Of a stretch of DNA of 64,000 nt, positions 1 to 12,408 are shown one piece after another. The stretch covers positions 7,564,001 through 7,628,000 of the forward strand of contig CAUJLY010000001.1 in the NCBI GenBank assembly GCA_963281155.1, read 5' to 3'. Each line of letters opens with the position of its first letter. Within the stretch, counting starts at the first letter, position 1. The notes below the pieces were generated by a model that made no database searches, was not told the DNA's origin, and saw only the letters and a program-made list of their open reading frames with translations. The stretch comes from Rhabditophanes sp. KR3021. Lineage: Eukaryota > Nematoda > Chromadorea > Rhabditida > Alloionematidae. The position numbers and the translations under genes are program-made.

Positions 1-3000
1 AACTGTAAATATTAAGTACAAATTAGTATGTGCATGTAATTGAAAGAAACCGCAAAATAATCAAATATTAAAGGTTGGTTGTTAATTGGTGTGGTTATTA
101 ATAGTTGTTAGACAATAATTCAAACGCTAATGCTTTTTGATTTTTGACAGAAATCAAATCTATATTTCCGGAAAGAACATTACCCTAATAATAAATAATT
201 ATATCCAAAGGTAATTTTTAAATCAAATTAATCACCTAAACGTGTATATGACTTTACTTATATAATAAAAAAACGAAGGTCTTTGTTTGTGATGATATTA
301 AAATTTATTTAAAGTTTAGATAAATTTTTTGAATATAATGAGACGACGAAATAGGCTGTTAGTTCAGAAATCATTTTTTAACTCAAAAATACCGTCCAAT
401 TGGTGAAAGGTAAATAGTAGACGAGACTCTAAGTAATAAGGAAAGTATTTAGTCAACAAAAAAGATTCCTTTTTTAATCGAATTAAAAGTAAGAAAAGCA
501 GAAGCGATAAAGCAAAGAACGTGGCTTTTCGCAAAATTTATTTTATACAAATAAAATAAATGAATAAAAGCATCCTTGTTTAGTATCTAAAAAATGAAGT
601 TTTTATAACATTGAAACTATGTGCATTGTAGTGGTCAGAAAATCAGCTGTCTAATTCCAACAGACAAAGGTATGAAATATAAATTGCTAAAATGCACATA
701 CTTACCTCTTACATTTGAAAGTCACATTACTTTTAAATAATAAAATTTTAAAATATTTATCAATAAAAAATGAGCGAAATAAATGTAGTTTTAGGATATA
801 ATCACGAGGCGGTGGCTTTGGTTTGGGATTAAAAAAGATGTCCTAATAGACAAGCTGTTTCGCAGACCCATTGGTAAGCAGTTTCTATTAATAAACGTAT
901 ACCAATGTCCATATCATTATTAATTTGCTTACGAAAGTGCGTTATTTTAATTGAATTTAAGTTATTTTTTGAGATACAAATCAAAATAACTATACCAAAA
1001 TGTTATCTTTAAAGAGGGTATTATCTCATATTAAAAAGTAACATATTTTTAAATGTTATAAGATACAAATTGTATAAATATTTTGTAGGGCAAATAGATA
1101 AAAGTGATATTATTAGCAAAGTTCCATTGCACTTATCCCTTTGTTTTGTTGGGGAAACATAATAATTTTGAATTGCGTATTTATTTTTGGAAAATACTTT
1201 TCTTCAAACAAACACAGTTAAAGATGAGAACAAGTCATTTAATTGTATTATAATCGATGATGAAGTTGGAAACAAATCAAAAAATTATAAAAATAGTAAT
1301 CCACTACAATTTAATTTATCATGTAAATAATTAGAAGAATGGTATAACAAATTATACCTAATTTTGGATATATACTGTAGAGGTTAAAAATGTTATCAGT
1401 AATATCATTTAATTAAATGTAGCGCAAATATTTTGGTTTTGAAAATAAATACACTTGTAATTACTGTTTTTGAATTGAATTTAGAAGTACGAAAATGTAT
1501 AAAATTAATTAAATATCTGTTATATTACTATGCTATGACCAAAACGTATAGTTCATATAGCCGTTAGCTGTAAGTATGCGTATTAGCCGTAATGAATTAG
1601 AGTGATATTATATGTATAAAAATTCAACTGAATTTACAAAAAATATGTAACAAAAGTATAACAAAATGCAACAAAATGACATGTGGATAATCATTATATG
1701 TAAATATATTATTTCTGAATGTTTAATATTTTCGATAGTTTATATTCGAAAATAAACGAACCATAATGTGTCTGTATATATCAACATTAAATAGAAGATC
1801 GCTAAACTTTTTTTGATGCATATCTACTAATATAAGTGGATGGAAAAAATTATGCCACGGCCGTCCATAATAAAAAGTGTTTAAATGAAGATCACAAAAA
1901 GTTGATACAAGCTTTTGATATAAAGATATGGTGTAATAAAGCCTTTGAATAAAGATTTGATGTAATGTGTATAAATCAATTAGATTTTAGTCAAGATATT
2001 GCAACTTAATACATAGTTATTCGACCTATTGTTGGACTGCAATCTGGCTGAGTCCATGTATGTATTTTACATGATGTAAGCGAGTACTCTTTCCTCGGTT
2101 GTTGACGTGCTAAGATAGGGCGTGCCGTCACTGCACTAGGATTATAACTTTATAAATGCATCTTTAAAGTTATGTTAGTGAAATTATTTTAATGAGTTGT
2201 GAGAAAAGTCATTTATATACTTATAAAGATGAATCAAAATATAAATAAAAATCATAGTCTTTCCCATCTAATATTCCATAACAAAAAAATTGTTATCTTA
2301 AAAAATGTAAGAGAATATCATTTTCCTGATTAACTTGAAAAAGCGAAAAATAATATAGTTGATAAAAGAGGATGTTTGGTAACTAGCTGTCAAGCAAACA
2401 ATTAGAGTTCTTTAAAACAATATGAAAGTCTATTTAAGTGTATGTTTGCTTATTGAATTTTAAGAAAATGTGCCAGAATATTTTACCTTCTTTATTCAAT
2501 TCGAGAAGTCAATTTGTCATTTTTCAAATTACACATAAACATGCATAGCAGTATATAAATATATTTATGATGTGCAAATATTAATGATAGTACCGAGTAT
2601 CTTACCTATATACTTAAAAATGAATGTGAAACGAGTTTTCATGGCAAAAACATGTTAGCAGCATGAGTATAAAAAACTATTGTTGAGTCGTAAAGAACAA
2701 GTTTGATAAACAAAATGTATGGGGCAAAGGAAATGAGAAAAGAATTAACATGAAAAGGAATGTTGTGTGGTTTGTTAAAATTGTTTTGGAATACCCTCAA
2801 TTACTTTGCAGGGCTTTAGAGGAAACTTTAACTTTAAGGGTTCTTTTAATTTGTGATGTTTAAAGTTTGTCGCCATCTTAACCTCTAAATTTAATTTGAA
2901 ACGGAAGTAAATGAAACGCAAGTAAATGAAACGCAAACCTTCAAAGCAACTTCTATATAATTTCTATAAATGGTGATATCACTTAATTTTTCTCTAACAA

Positions 3001-3652
3001 GTCCTACAACTAAAATGTCGGCGTATCTTATGCAATTCACATGCAAATATGTAATGATAATATTTATTTTATGGATTGTATCACAGAAAAAACAAGTCAA
3101 CGTAGATCTAATAATTTCCTTGAAAAATAAATATAATGACCCGCTTATGTAAAAATTCATATGGCAGTCGCGATATTGGATAACGTGATTTAAAAGTATT
3201 TACACTTTGTGTCTGATAACAAGTCTACAATATTTTATCTGTTAAATAGCAAGGTAATACTCGATATTAAAAGTAAAAGACATATCTTGACCATTATCTT
3301 TTTCGTTTTAATAATAGGTTAAATTAGTGGTGTAATCAACGTTTGTGTGCTTTTCTTTTTACTTTAAAATGCGAACGGATTATAATTTTGTCAAAGAAAT
3401 ATAATTTATCTCGCTTTATAGAGATAAGATTAGATAATTTTAAAGGTTGAGGGTTCGATAGAGTAATACAAATTCATAATTATTAATGAAGCTTTTGAAA
3501 GATGCTTATGTCCAGTATTTATTTATATTATGATAATTTATATCCAAGAAAGCGGACAATTTAATGTAAAAATAAAGAAATATCAAATGTTTTTACAAAG
3601 GTTTCTCTCATCACAAAAATAATATAGTTGTAATTGATAGAGAGAATGCCGG
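1..3652. other. Gene-free AT-rich stretch
   Basis: I see no supportable gene here. Two overlapping open frames on opposite strands near 2.9-3.2 kb are short, AT-driven and without splice or poly(A) context. A GC-richer patch at about 2030-2145 stands out from the surrounding AT-rich DNA but has no open frame or RNA family I recognise. It lies beyond the 3' end of the minus-strand peptidase gene. Confidence 0.5.
2905..2934. repeat. Two tandem 15-bp units
   Basis: Two perfect head-to-tail copies of AAGTAAATGAAACGC, preceded by a partial third unit (GAAACGG). This is a short local duplication with no sign of function. Confidence 0.8.
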
Positions 3653-6600
3653 CTATTCTTTAACGTAAATAGCACCGATCACTTCTTCGGGCAAAAACTT
3701 GGTGCTAATCTTGACGTATCCATTATCTGAACCCCAGTTGGAGCCCCATGTGTTAGCATAGACAAAGTATTTCTCTTCATTTTCAACACCATAACCAATT
3801 AACTTCATGCAATGCCCATATAAAGTCGTGCTATTTTGATATGTGTTTTCTTGGTAAATGCCTAAAAACAACATTATTATAAATAGAATGTAGTATTACC
3901 TCGATCGTAGTGTTGAAATTCATCATGGATAGATAAACAGGCTAATAAGAGGCCCATTGAGGTACAATTCACGCTTAATTAACTCTTCATATCCGATAGA
4001 CTGTTCAACCATGTAACTTAAAACAGCAAAGTCTTTGGAAAACCTAGTATGATATTTTCCAGCTTTCAACCAATATCCACTTTTTCCTTTAATCAAATCT
4101 TCTTGATAACTCTTGGAGTAAGTCGAAACACATTTTTTAACACATTTTAATTCCCTATCAATGAATATCCGATTAATATTTATCAAATTGTTAAATTTAA
4201 TGTTGAAATATACATTTTATGTAGTTTTAAATGACACTTTTTTAAAATTAGCCCAAACGTCTTGAAGAAGAATTGAAAAAGCGAGTCTTAATTGCAGCAT
4301 GTTTAATAGTATTTGGTTAGTTCGTAATTGCACTGTTGGTGCTAGGCCGCAGGTAGAATGAAGTGATAATTATCTTAAGAACTCCGCAATATGCAAAATC
4401 CTCTCATTTGGGGCATCAAGCACCGATCTACCAAAAGTCCCGGTCAATGAAAGCATTATTGAAAATTATGAAATTGTTCAAACTCTCTTTGGCGGATCTA
4501 GACTAGAGCATAAAATAGCCTCTTTTTCGAAACTTTCTACACTGGCGTCAGATAAATGTACTGAGGGTAGAAGATAGATCGTATGTACATTGATCCAAAG
4601 TTGAAAGTGAAATTGTTCCATCAACTAGCAAATAATGAAGATTATTTTGATATGGTTATTGGAATTCTGATCAATTAAAGCGATCTGAGATCATTACAAT
4701 GATGATGGAATAGACTATTTTCGTTATTGTCCTTTTTGTGGAAAAGGAACTGGATGTTATAAGCACGAGTTAAACAGAACTTGCTGGCAAATGCAAGATA
4801 AAACTCATAAACAACAACTTGAATTAGAATATGGCAGTTCTTTTAACTGTTCAACATGTGAATCGGGGTTCTGTGATCAGGCTGAAATGAGGTGGCATTA
4901 CAAAAGCCAAGACTGAGAAGAATTTAAACAGTTGTGTGGGAAATCTACAGAAAATACCTGTCTTAAAATGATGTCGATCTCTGGGATATAATCTGATGGC
5001 TTAGTTAAGAGTTGTAAAGCTTCATGCTTCAGTTAAAGAAAATGGTCAACCTGTTTACATGTTTTTGGATATTAAAGAAAGTGTTGACTATCAGTCCCGT
5101 TAAATTAAAGAATTCGTCAGTAAAGTTCCATACGCAGGTATTGTGGTGACACAAAAGATTGAGTAATTGGACATCGCAAGCAATTAATGGCTAAAAGAAA
5201 GATTCCGAAGGAAGAAGATGCAATGCTATTTGGTCGAAGAAGGACAAAATTCTTGCCGTTTACCTTTCCGACTTGGAATTGAGTATTCCATTATTTTGAA
5301 GATGCCAAAAGTATTGACTAATAATTATGCTAGCAGACAATCAGCCGAAATAATTGGCTTAAGCATCTCTCACCCAAATGGCTAACATAACCCTTCACAA
5401 ATTACATCAATCACCTTTTCTATTGGTTTCTAATGTATGGCTTTTATATGTTTTTTGATAATTTTCTACCCGTTCCCAAACAAAACCGATTCAAACTGTC
5501 AAAATTAAGTACACAAGGTGCTCCGCAATTAGCAGAAATAGTATAAGGCTTACATCCTTCATACGATCCATAAGGCCCCCCTGTCACGATTCCATCTGTA
5601 ATCCAATAATGAATTGGTGTATATGCAAAGTTACTTCCGCTACACGAGGCCGATGAACAACTCAACAAATCTTCAATTGAAATTTGTGGTTGGAAGGTAC
5701 CTAAATTTACGAAAATATTCTTTTATTCAAATTCCTTCTTACCATTTGTATTAATACATATACGATCAGATAAAACAGCAGCCGTGGAGACGATCTAAAA
5801 AGATTATTGTTATTAATAGTGACACTGTGTCTATTTTTTGATTTAATATTTTGTATTTGATGTAAATATTTGCACTATTTAATTTGTGATCGTTTAAACT
5901 ATTTATTTGAATCATGTTATTCACAATTTGATGATGAATAAAGTGTTGTTTAAGATTAGAAAATTTTGGGGGTGATTAATTTGAAAATTAGGAATAGAAA
6001 TCAAAATTATATTTCTTTTAATTTAAAAACGGAAATTTAAGTTTAAAGAGAAACTTCATTCATCAACAATTAAATAAATACTTTTTGATATTTTAAGTCA
6101 ACTAAAAAACTAAGGAAAAGTAACTTATTAAAAGTTGGTTTTAATCATTTTGAATAAATATTTTTACCTAAAATGGTTGGTTAATATTTTATAGTTATTA
6201 TTCCCTGAAAAGTAGCCAAATATGTGAATAAAAATTAACTTCTCATTCTGCCTAAACAAAACAACTGAATTGACATAACTCCCAAAAAACAACTTTATCA
6301 CATCCCCTAAGCTCTTAAGTCCGTTACCTAATCTTTATTTCAAAAAAACAACCCTAAAGTTTCAAAACACATTTACAACTCCACAAATGTCTAGACTAAA
6401 CCTACACTGCAACTACCGCACGACCCTTGCTGAAGGGGTAAATGAATAGTCCTACACAAAGGCCATCTTTCTCTTGAATCAAAATGTTTTGGCAATACTA
6501 ATCCACCGGTAGAATCAATCAAATTTTTGACATGTTCTAAGGTATCTCCTAATAATTCTTCTTTACTTCCTTTGGAAATATCAAAATTCTTGGGGCGGTG

Positions 6601-7038
6601 ATTAGAATCACTTCTTGTAATTACATGCTCGAAGATGTACTTGCTTTGAGTAGCAAATCTATTGTATCTAGCTTTCCAGGTTGAATTAGCTTTCTTATTA
6701 ATAAAATCAACTAATTCTTTGTGGTATGTCTGATCGTGTTTGGGATCTAGAGTAATTTCATCATTATTGCCATAATTCGCAGCCTCGTCAATATACTTGG
6801 TGTCGTGAATAGTTTCAATAACAAAGCAAGCACAAATAACTATTAGAAGCGCAATACCAAGGGCGGTAATTCTATACAATGAACAATTGGCACGTTTGAT
6901 GAAGCAGCAGTTGGAGGAAGCCTTGTTTGAAGACGCTTTTTTATGAGTTTTAATTATTTTAGTTTGGACGTTTCCTGATGTTAAGACATCGCCAACTATT
7001 ATCAAGTTTGCTTCTGATTCTATGGATTCTTTTGTCAT
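3653..7038 (-). CDS. Cathepsin B-like cysteine peptidase, membrane-anchored, frame-broken copy
   Basis: Papain-family (C1) peptidase of cathepsin B type. Proposed exons: 7038-6406, 5794-5743, 5700-5470, about 4154-3900, 3861-3653. The first exon carries a basic cytosolic segment, one hydrophobic signal anchor (ALGIALLIVICACFVIE), a propeptide-like region, and the mature start LPKHFDSRERWP followed by QGSCGSC with the catalytic Cys. The His (YGHCMKLIGYG) and Asn (YANTWGSNWG) lie in the last exon. Oddities: the Trp that normally follows the catalytic Cys is Ser (CGSCS); the cathepsin B occluding-loop HH pair is not seen. Exon 4 has one base too many near 3934, between NGPLISLF and SIHDEFQHYDRG. 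The consensus junction 5470/4154 puts exon 4 out of frame by one the other way. So this is a probable pseudogene or an assembly error. Its 1.3 kb fourth intron holds another decayed gene on the plus strand. Confidence 0.75.
4407..5325 (+). pseudogene. Decayed zinc-finger-like gene inside the peptidase intron
   Basis: The plus strand of the peptidase intron reads as protein-like segments joined by frameshifts and stops, not as random AT-rich DNA. In order: a segment ending at the TAG at 4575; DPKLKVKLFHQLANNEDYF in another frame (about 4590-4670); a 75-codon open stretch 4689-4916 with CPFCGKGTGC and a C-x2-C-x12-H unit (CSTCESGFCDQAEMRWH); then VVKLHASVKENGQPVYMFLD in frame from 5011, ended by TAA at 5101, resuming as IKEFVSKVPYAGIVVTQKI; and a basic tail (IGHRKQLMAKRKIPK) in a third frame, ending near 5325. 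At least three frameshifts and several stops make it a pseudogene. I do not recognise the family. The middle and C-terminal parts resemble minus-strand segments at 37.7-38.5 kb. Confidence 0.6.
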
Positions 7039-8382
7039 CTTCAAAAGATAGTAGAATAATGGATTGCTAGTTTTGTCGAATAATTGTATGCCTCTATAAG
7101 AATGTATAGTATTGTTAAAAGTAAAAAAGTCACAATTATTTGCAAATAACTTCGAATAACCCTATAAAAGAAAACATTTTTATCAAGCCATTCCTAATGC
7201 CCCCTAAGTACACTACTGATTAAAATAATTGAAAAGCCATGTAATTAGCTTAAAAAATACACAATGGGTGCGCTAAAGTATAATTCTGTGCTAAAAATAT
7301 GAAGTATGGGAGTGTAATAGTCAACGAAAAGTTCACATAATTCTTACATGGCCATTCCAAATACTTATGGTAGTCATAAACTTTTAATTAAGTTAATAAG
7401 TTTGGAATATTATATGCATTTATGAATAAGTGATATAAAAATGGGGAATAATCAGCAATAAAAGATTATTTTGTTATTTTAATAGTCAGTAAAATGTGCT
7501 TAGTATTAGCAAGAGTTTAGGGCCAATGTTTTTTAAAAAGATGAGCAATGAGCCAAGTTGATGGATGATTATTCAGTTTATTAAGATATGAAACTGATGT
7601 TGAATTCCACTAAAATGGCATAAAAAAGAGTTTGTTCTTTTGAAACATGACAAATCACTTAACCGAGACCGTAGGTTTCTGGCTAATAAGTTTGCGGAAG
7701 AGCAATAGGACAAAGCAATGTAAAGAAGTATAATATATAAAATCAGAATAAAATAATTTAAAATAAAATATAAATTTGTACGGGCTTCTCCATTAAAAAT
7801 ATGTTTTTTATTTAGTACCATATGTTATCAATTCCAAGAAGATAACACTAACCTTCAATTCTTATGATAAATAGTTAAATTATAAGTACAAAAACAAATA
7901 TACAACTACCGCTTTTGAATGATATTTATTTGTATCAAAACAATCTAATGTTTCTTGAAAGCGCAAATTAAAATTCATGTGTACTATTTATCTTAGTGGG
8001 TACTTATTTTAGGGATGATAAAAGTAGAACCTCGAAACGACCTCAAGACCAGTCATTAAATTAATAAAATCCACTAAATTCAATTTGTTTAAAAAGCTAA
8101 AATGTCCTTCTTGTCAGCATGGCACCATAAAAGTGTGATTTAAAAGTATGATTTAGATAACATTTTTTAAGCACACACTTTTTGGGTTAATGCCAATTAT
8201 TATTTATTCTCTTATATCGCTTTTAAATACACTTTCGAAAAAAGGAAATCCTAATTGCAATAAGAAAATTGTATACTTAGCATATGAATACATTACTCTC
8301 ACAATTTAGTCATCATCTCCAAACCAAATATACATATCTATATTCTAAATAAACAAGTGACAATTGGGTGTATCAAATATAT
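7039..8382. other. Intergenic, upstream of the peptidase gene
   Basis: AT-rich and without a gene I can firmly support. A minus-strand 82-codon open frame at 7573-7821 has a hydrophobic stretch (ILYIILLYIALSYCSS) and then a short polar tail with two cysteines. It could be a small secreted protein, but frames of this length are expected by chance in such AT-rich DNA. Confidence 0.4.
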
Positions 8383-8568
8383 ATGCCATTCTGTACATTT
8401 TTACCATTTGTATATCTTTTGCCACATACATTAATATTGGCAGAAGGAGTTGAGGAATCTGTTTCATTTATTATGCCGAGACAAAGGATGTCTCCTGTCG
8501 AATTACATAGATTAAATAGCAAAAATAATGTCTTATTTGGTATTCATACTAATGCACAATTTAATTAA
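8383..8568 (+). CDS. Possible small secreted peptide (61 residues)
   Basis: Single open frame from ATG at 8383. The first ~20 residues (MPFCTFLPFVYLLPHTLILA) look like a secretion signal. The remainder is short and polar, with one basic site (IMPRQR) and no cysteine pairs. An AATAAA poly(A) signal sits at 8587-8592, only 19 bases after the stop, which favours a real transcript end. An upstream in-frame GTG would add five residues, but the ATG is the natural start. I do not recognise a family. Against it: 60-codon frames occur by chance in this base composition, and I see no splice sites to test the model. Confidence 0.4.
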   Translation: MPFCTFLPFVYLLPHTLILAEGVEESVSFIMPRQRMSPVELHRLNSKNNVLFGIHTNAQFN

Positions 8569-9613
8569 CAAACAAAAATAACATCAAATAAACATACATT
8601 AAAAAGATGCTCTTAATCTTTCATCACTTAACTTATTTTTATTGCCAAATAAAAAGTTACGATCTTTCAGGCCATCTGCACATAATTATGCCATAAAAAA
8701 GTAATTCAAAATGTCTGTGCCAACCTAAACTTTTCCGAACAATAAAATATTAAGCCAATTAATAAGTGTATTTAAAAGAAATTGTCAATATTTTGCCTCT
8801 ACAAGCAACCATTGGTGTATGATTGTTATTAAAAAATCGTTCATTAAAAAGTAAATACATTTGAAAACAAAATATGAGCATGTTTTTGTAAACTTATTTT
8901 TCCAAACTTGTCCAAATTAGTGAATAATCACAATGCAATAATTTAAAAAGCTAAGGATAAAGAAGTTCCCACCATTCAGTCCTTTGCATATGGTTTTTAA
9001 ACATTAGAAGACTGGGATACTCACATTTCATGTTTCACACTGAAACATTTAAAAAATGTGCATTTATACTTTCTTTCTTCTTAAAAGACAAAAAAACTTA
9101 AATAAATTACATTTAGGCCAACAAACTTTTTTGGTTCTTACCACCACATTAAAATAGTATGTTTTGCCTCCACTTTAATCCCAGGTTAAAAGAATCAAAA
9201 CAAGAAGAACATTTCTTTTTTGTCAACTACCCCAAATAAAATATATAGTTGTTTTCAATTATATAGGCAGACACATGATATTACTTTTGCTGCCATAAAT
9301 TGTTTAACACTTTAGGTAATACATCGGAAACATTATGTAAACGACACCAACCATTTTTTATAATGTACTTCCGCCATAAAAATAATATTATTGCCCATAT
9401 GTAGATTATTTTTATTTGGTTCGAATGGGTTTAATTGAAGCTTGGTTCAAAGATATGTTGTATTCAAATTTCATTGATACAGAATAACTTTTGGTGATGC
9501 GTATGAAGTTTGATTAATACAGATTCAAATTACAATTTATGAAGATTCAAATTTTGGTGATTTAGACATTATTTAACACATTCATTTCCCATTGCTCCCG
9601 AAGTTTGTTAATT
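8569..9613. other. Intergenic AT-rich stretch, probable promoter of the next gene
   Basis: About 1 kb with no open frame worth reporting. It presumably holds the 3' end of the small open frame and the promoter of the gene at 9.6 kb; I see no clear TATA or known element. Confidence 0.4.
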
Positions 9614-10537
9614 ATGAACACTTTCTATTACGACAAGTCTAGCAACGTTCGCGTTGTCGAATCATGCTACTATCCTCCACCTGTCGCTGCTGCAACTCAA
9701 GTCTTCATAGTTCCAGTACCTCAAGACATTGTAGGAACTGCTACAGCCCAATCTTCATTGGTTTCTCCAATGAGACACGTACCAGCCCATCGCTCTCCTG
9801 GCCAAACTTCATTGAGTAAAGTTTCTTTATCTACTCCAACGCTCCCTTCAAAATCCGCCAAGAAAGGAGTCAAATTTCCCGAAGAAGTCATGAATGCTCC
9901 CACCAAAGACGATCAACCCGTTCCTCACAAGCCCGTCTTCTCAACCTATCTCCTCGACCAAAACACTCTCCAACCAACCTTCTTCCGCAAAAAGATCCAA
10001 TCCTACTACCACGAAAGCGTTCCTAACGCCCAAATGGAAGACAAATTCGCCCTCGAACTAGGGAAAGAATGCAGCGACGAGTACAAGGAAAAGATCCTAG
10101 TTCAATTCCAAAAAGCCAGAGATGCCTATGAAGCTATAAGAGAAAAGTTGCATGCCGTTGGCTTGTCTGAGGATGGAGAAGATCAAGAGTCAACAGCTGA
10201 TATGTCCTATGACCCAGAAGAACCTGTTTTAGCAGGTAAGAAGTTCGACATTTCTGCTAAACAGTCTTGTTATGTTGGCATGCCAAGTTTTGCATACTCG
10301 CATATGGAGGAAAGTCTTGGAAATAGTGGATATCGATTTGATAACTACCAACCTGCTAAAGTAGTTGCTGAGAAAATAGAAGAAGCTGTTCCTGAGGATC
10401 AATACGTCTACTCAGACATTCAGATGGACTCTTCCTCTGTTCCATCTCTCCCTCTTGTGACTGGCTTCCCTTCTGAACCTGACTTTCAAAACTACAGAGC
10501 CGTTCAATCTCATTACCATGATGAAGTGCTCAATTAA
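9614..10537 (+). CDS. Unrecognised intronless protein (307 residues)
   Basis: Uninterrupted frame starting MNTFYYDKSSN at the first ATG; a TTG three codons earlier is not a likely start. No signal peptide or membrane segment. The N-terminal third is rich in Pro/Ser/Thr/Val. A short basic-Val-Phe motif (KKGVKF) resembles a PP1 docking site (RVxF type), which is only suggestive. Residues ~140-200 are charged and probably helical (FQKARDAYEAIREKLHAVGL). The C-terminus is acidic and tyrosine-rich. The first ~500 bases use C-ending codons heavily while the last ~400 do not, an internal change in composition. An AATAAA signal lies at 10639-10644, about 100 bases after the stop. That and the length make it a real gene, but I cannot assign a function. 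Confidence 0.8.
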   Translation: MNTFYYDKSSNVRVVESCYYPPPVAAATQVFIVPVPQDIVGTATAQSSLVSPMRHVPAHRSPGQTSLSKVSLSTPTLPSKSAKKGVKFPEEVMNAPTKDDQPVPHKPVFSTYLLDQNTLQPTFFRKKIQSYYHESVPNAQMEDKFALELGKECSDEYKEKILVQFQKARDAYEAIREKLHAVGLSEDGEDQESTADMSYDPEEPVLAGKKFDISAKQSCYVGMPSFAYSHMEESLGNSGYRFDNYQPAKVVAEKIEEAVPEDQYVYSDIQMDSSSVPSLPLVTGFPSEPDFQNYRAVQSHYHDEVLN

Positions 10538-12408
10538 GTCAAAGTATTCTATTGAATCAGCACCACTCATCTCCAAAAAAAATATACTTCTGTAGTTATA
10601 AACCAGCCTCGGTCTCATTTATCCAATTTTGTAGTTTCAATAAAATCATAAAATGATACCTTTCTCTATCTAATTACTTTCCATCCCTACTTAATAATTA
10701 CCCATCATTTGTGTATTTTTTGTAACAATATAATTAATTATCCAACTGCTTCACAAAAACCACAAATTTTTTGTCACAAACAAATAAACTTAAACAAAAG
10801 AACACTTACTTTCGTTTTATTTGTGTTCGACTCCGTTTTAAGTTGTTTATTTTTTTTTATTCGTAGACAATTTGATATTTATAAATGTTTAGTCAGTAAA
10901 TATAATAAGGTAGTTGTTTGGATTGAGAGAGAGAGACGCGATTTTTTGAAAATGTCTAGTAGGTTTGGTTTTTATAGTCTAGCCAGAACTTGATTCCCTT
11001 GAGGGATATTGAGATGAAAGGTCTGTGGTTGATATGTTTAAATTCTCTCTCTTTGACAATGTTGCAGTTATTGGTATGTAGATTTTGAATAAACTCCAAC
11101 AGCTTATCAAATTCAATCACAAAAAAGCCTTCCGTTTTCATTTTGTCATAATTAATAGTATGTCTGTGTTGTCAAAAAGATAACGCAACGACCCCAGTTC
11201 AATTTACGCTTTATTTGCACTTTTTAAGCAAATACCTTATTATTTTTTGGTCTGCCTTTATTTCTTTTAGTCGCCACATACAAACAAAAAAAGTCGATCT
11301 GACTAAAAAAGAGTAGTTATCTACATATGATTGTACCTTCTAATCAAATCGCATATGACTGCCTGTAAAGAGTTGACAAAATTTAATTTAATAAGGTAAT
11401 AATCGTAATTGAAAAGGGTACCTTCTAAATAGAAAATAATATGTAGTACTGTTGCACTTTTATATCAAAAAAGCAACATCTCACTCGAGAGTAGTTGTAT
11501 GGTTGATCAGGTGGTAGATATGACTGGTGCTAAGTTTGGTATCAGATTAGGTAGATTACAATGCTTTTTATATACTTTTTTGTTGATATTTACTATTCAA
11601 AAATAGGGATGTTGGTTATTATTGGAGATAATAGCTTTTTAATTGTTAGGATCAAAGTTTCTTTTTAGAATTATATTGGGTTTCTCTTTACATTTATTTT
11701 GGGTTCCTTTTTAGAACTTTTCCCGATTTCTTTTACGAATATTAATTAAAAAGATATATTCCAAAACTCGTTTATTTTTAAAGAACACAATTAACCAAAA
11801 ATAGAAAAAAATTGTAAAAGTAAGGCACTAAACAATATATGATTAGCATAGATACACTAAGAATGTGTGATGAAACGAGATAGAAATAAAGGAAATGGGA
11901 GATAGAAATAAAGAAAATGGAAGATAGAAAATAATCGTTATATAGCTTTTACTGAAAAAAGAAGTTAGCAGTAATCTTGAATTCATCGTTTAATTTTTGT
12001 GAACCACATGTACCAACTAATGAGGAATGCCAATTAAGGTAAGGAATATCCTGGAGAATTATTATATATTAAATAATAATTAAAATAAATGTCATGAGGA
12101 TAAATTATAATCAAGCTTACATACAATATAGGATATTAAGAATTCAAGATATAGTAAAAAAGGTAGTTATTATATAATGGATTAGATCCAAGGAAAAAAG
12201 TTGTGTTGTTTGAAGAGAACATCGTATAATGGAAGGTTGTTGGTTTGAATAATTGTTTTAGATCATAACAACACTTCAAGGAACGATATGTGTATGATTT
12301 GTAGGTGTTTTGAGCAAGATTAGGATCTGTAGATAGTGGTGTGTCTTTTATATTTGTAGGAAATTGAAAGAAAGCAGTTGAATGGAACTGATTGGATGTA
12401 CTATTAAC
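10538..12408. other. Intergenic, between convergent genes
   Basis: Nearly 1.9 kb with no supported gene; it includes the poly(A) signal of the preceding gene and the short tandem repeat at 11.9 kb. Small open frames at 10709-10993 (plus) and 10956-11141 (minus) look like chance. Confidence 0.4.
11877..11932. repeat. Tandem 22-bp repeat, about 2.5 units
   Basis: Unit GAGATAGAAATAAAGGAAATGG at 11877-11898, a second copy with one change at 11899-11920, then a partial third (AAGATAGAAAAT). Confidence 0.8.

Noticed and set aside
2891..3160. 89-codon minus-strand frame overlapping a 60-codon plus-strand frame
   Set aside because: Low-complexity, ends in a short tandem repeat, no splice or poly(A) signals; frames of this length are expected by chance in such AT-rich DNA.
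7715..7740. 15-base match to the miR-1 core (AATGTAAAGAAGTAT)
   Set aside because: The seed differs (GC for GG) and the flanks contain no complementary arm for a hairpin.
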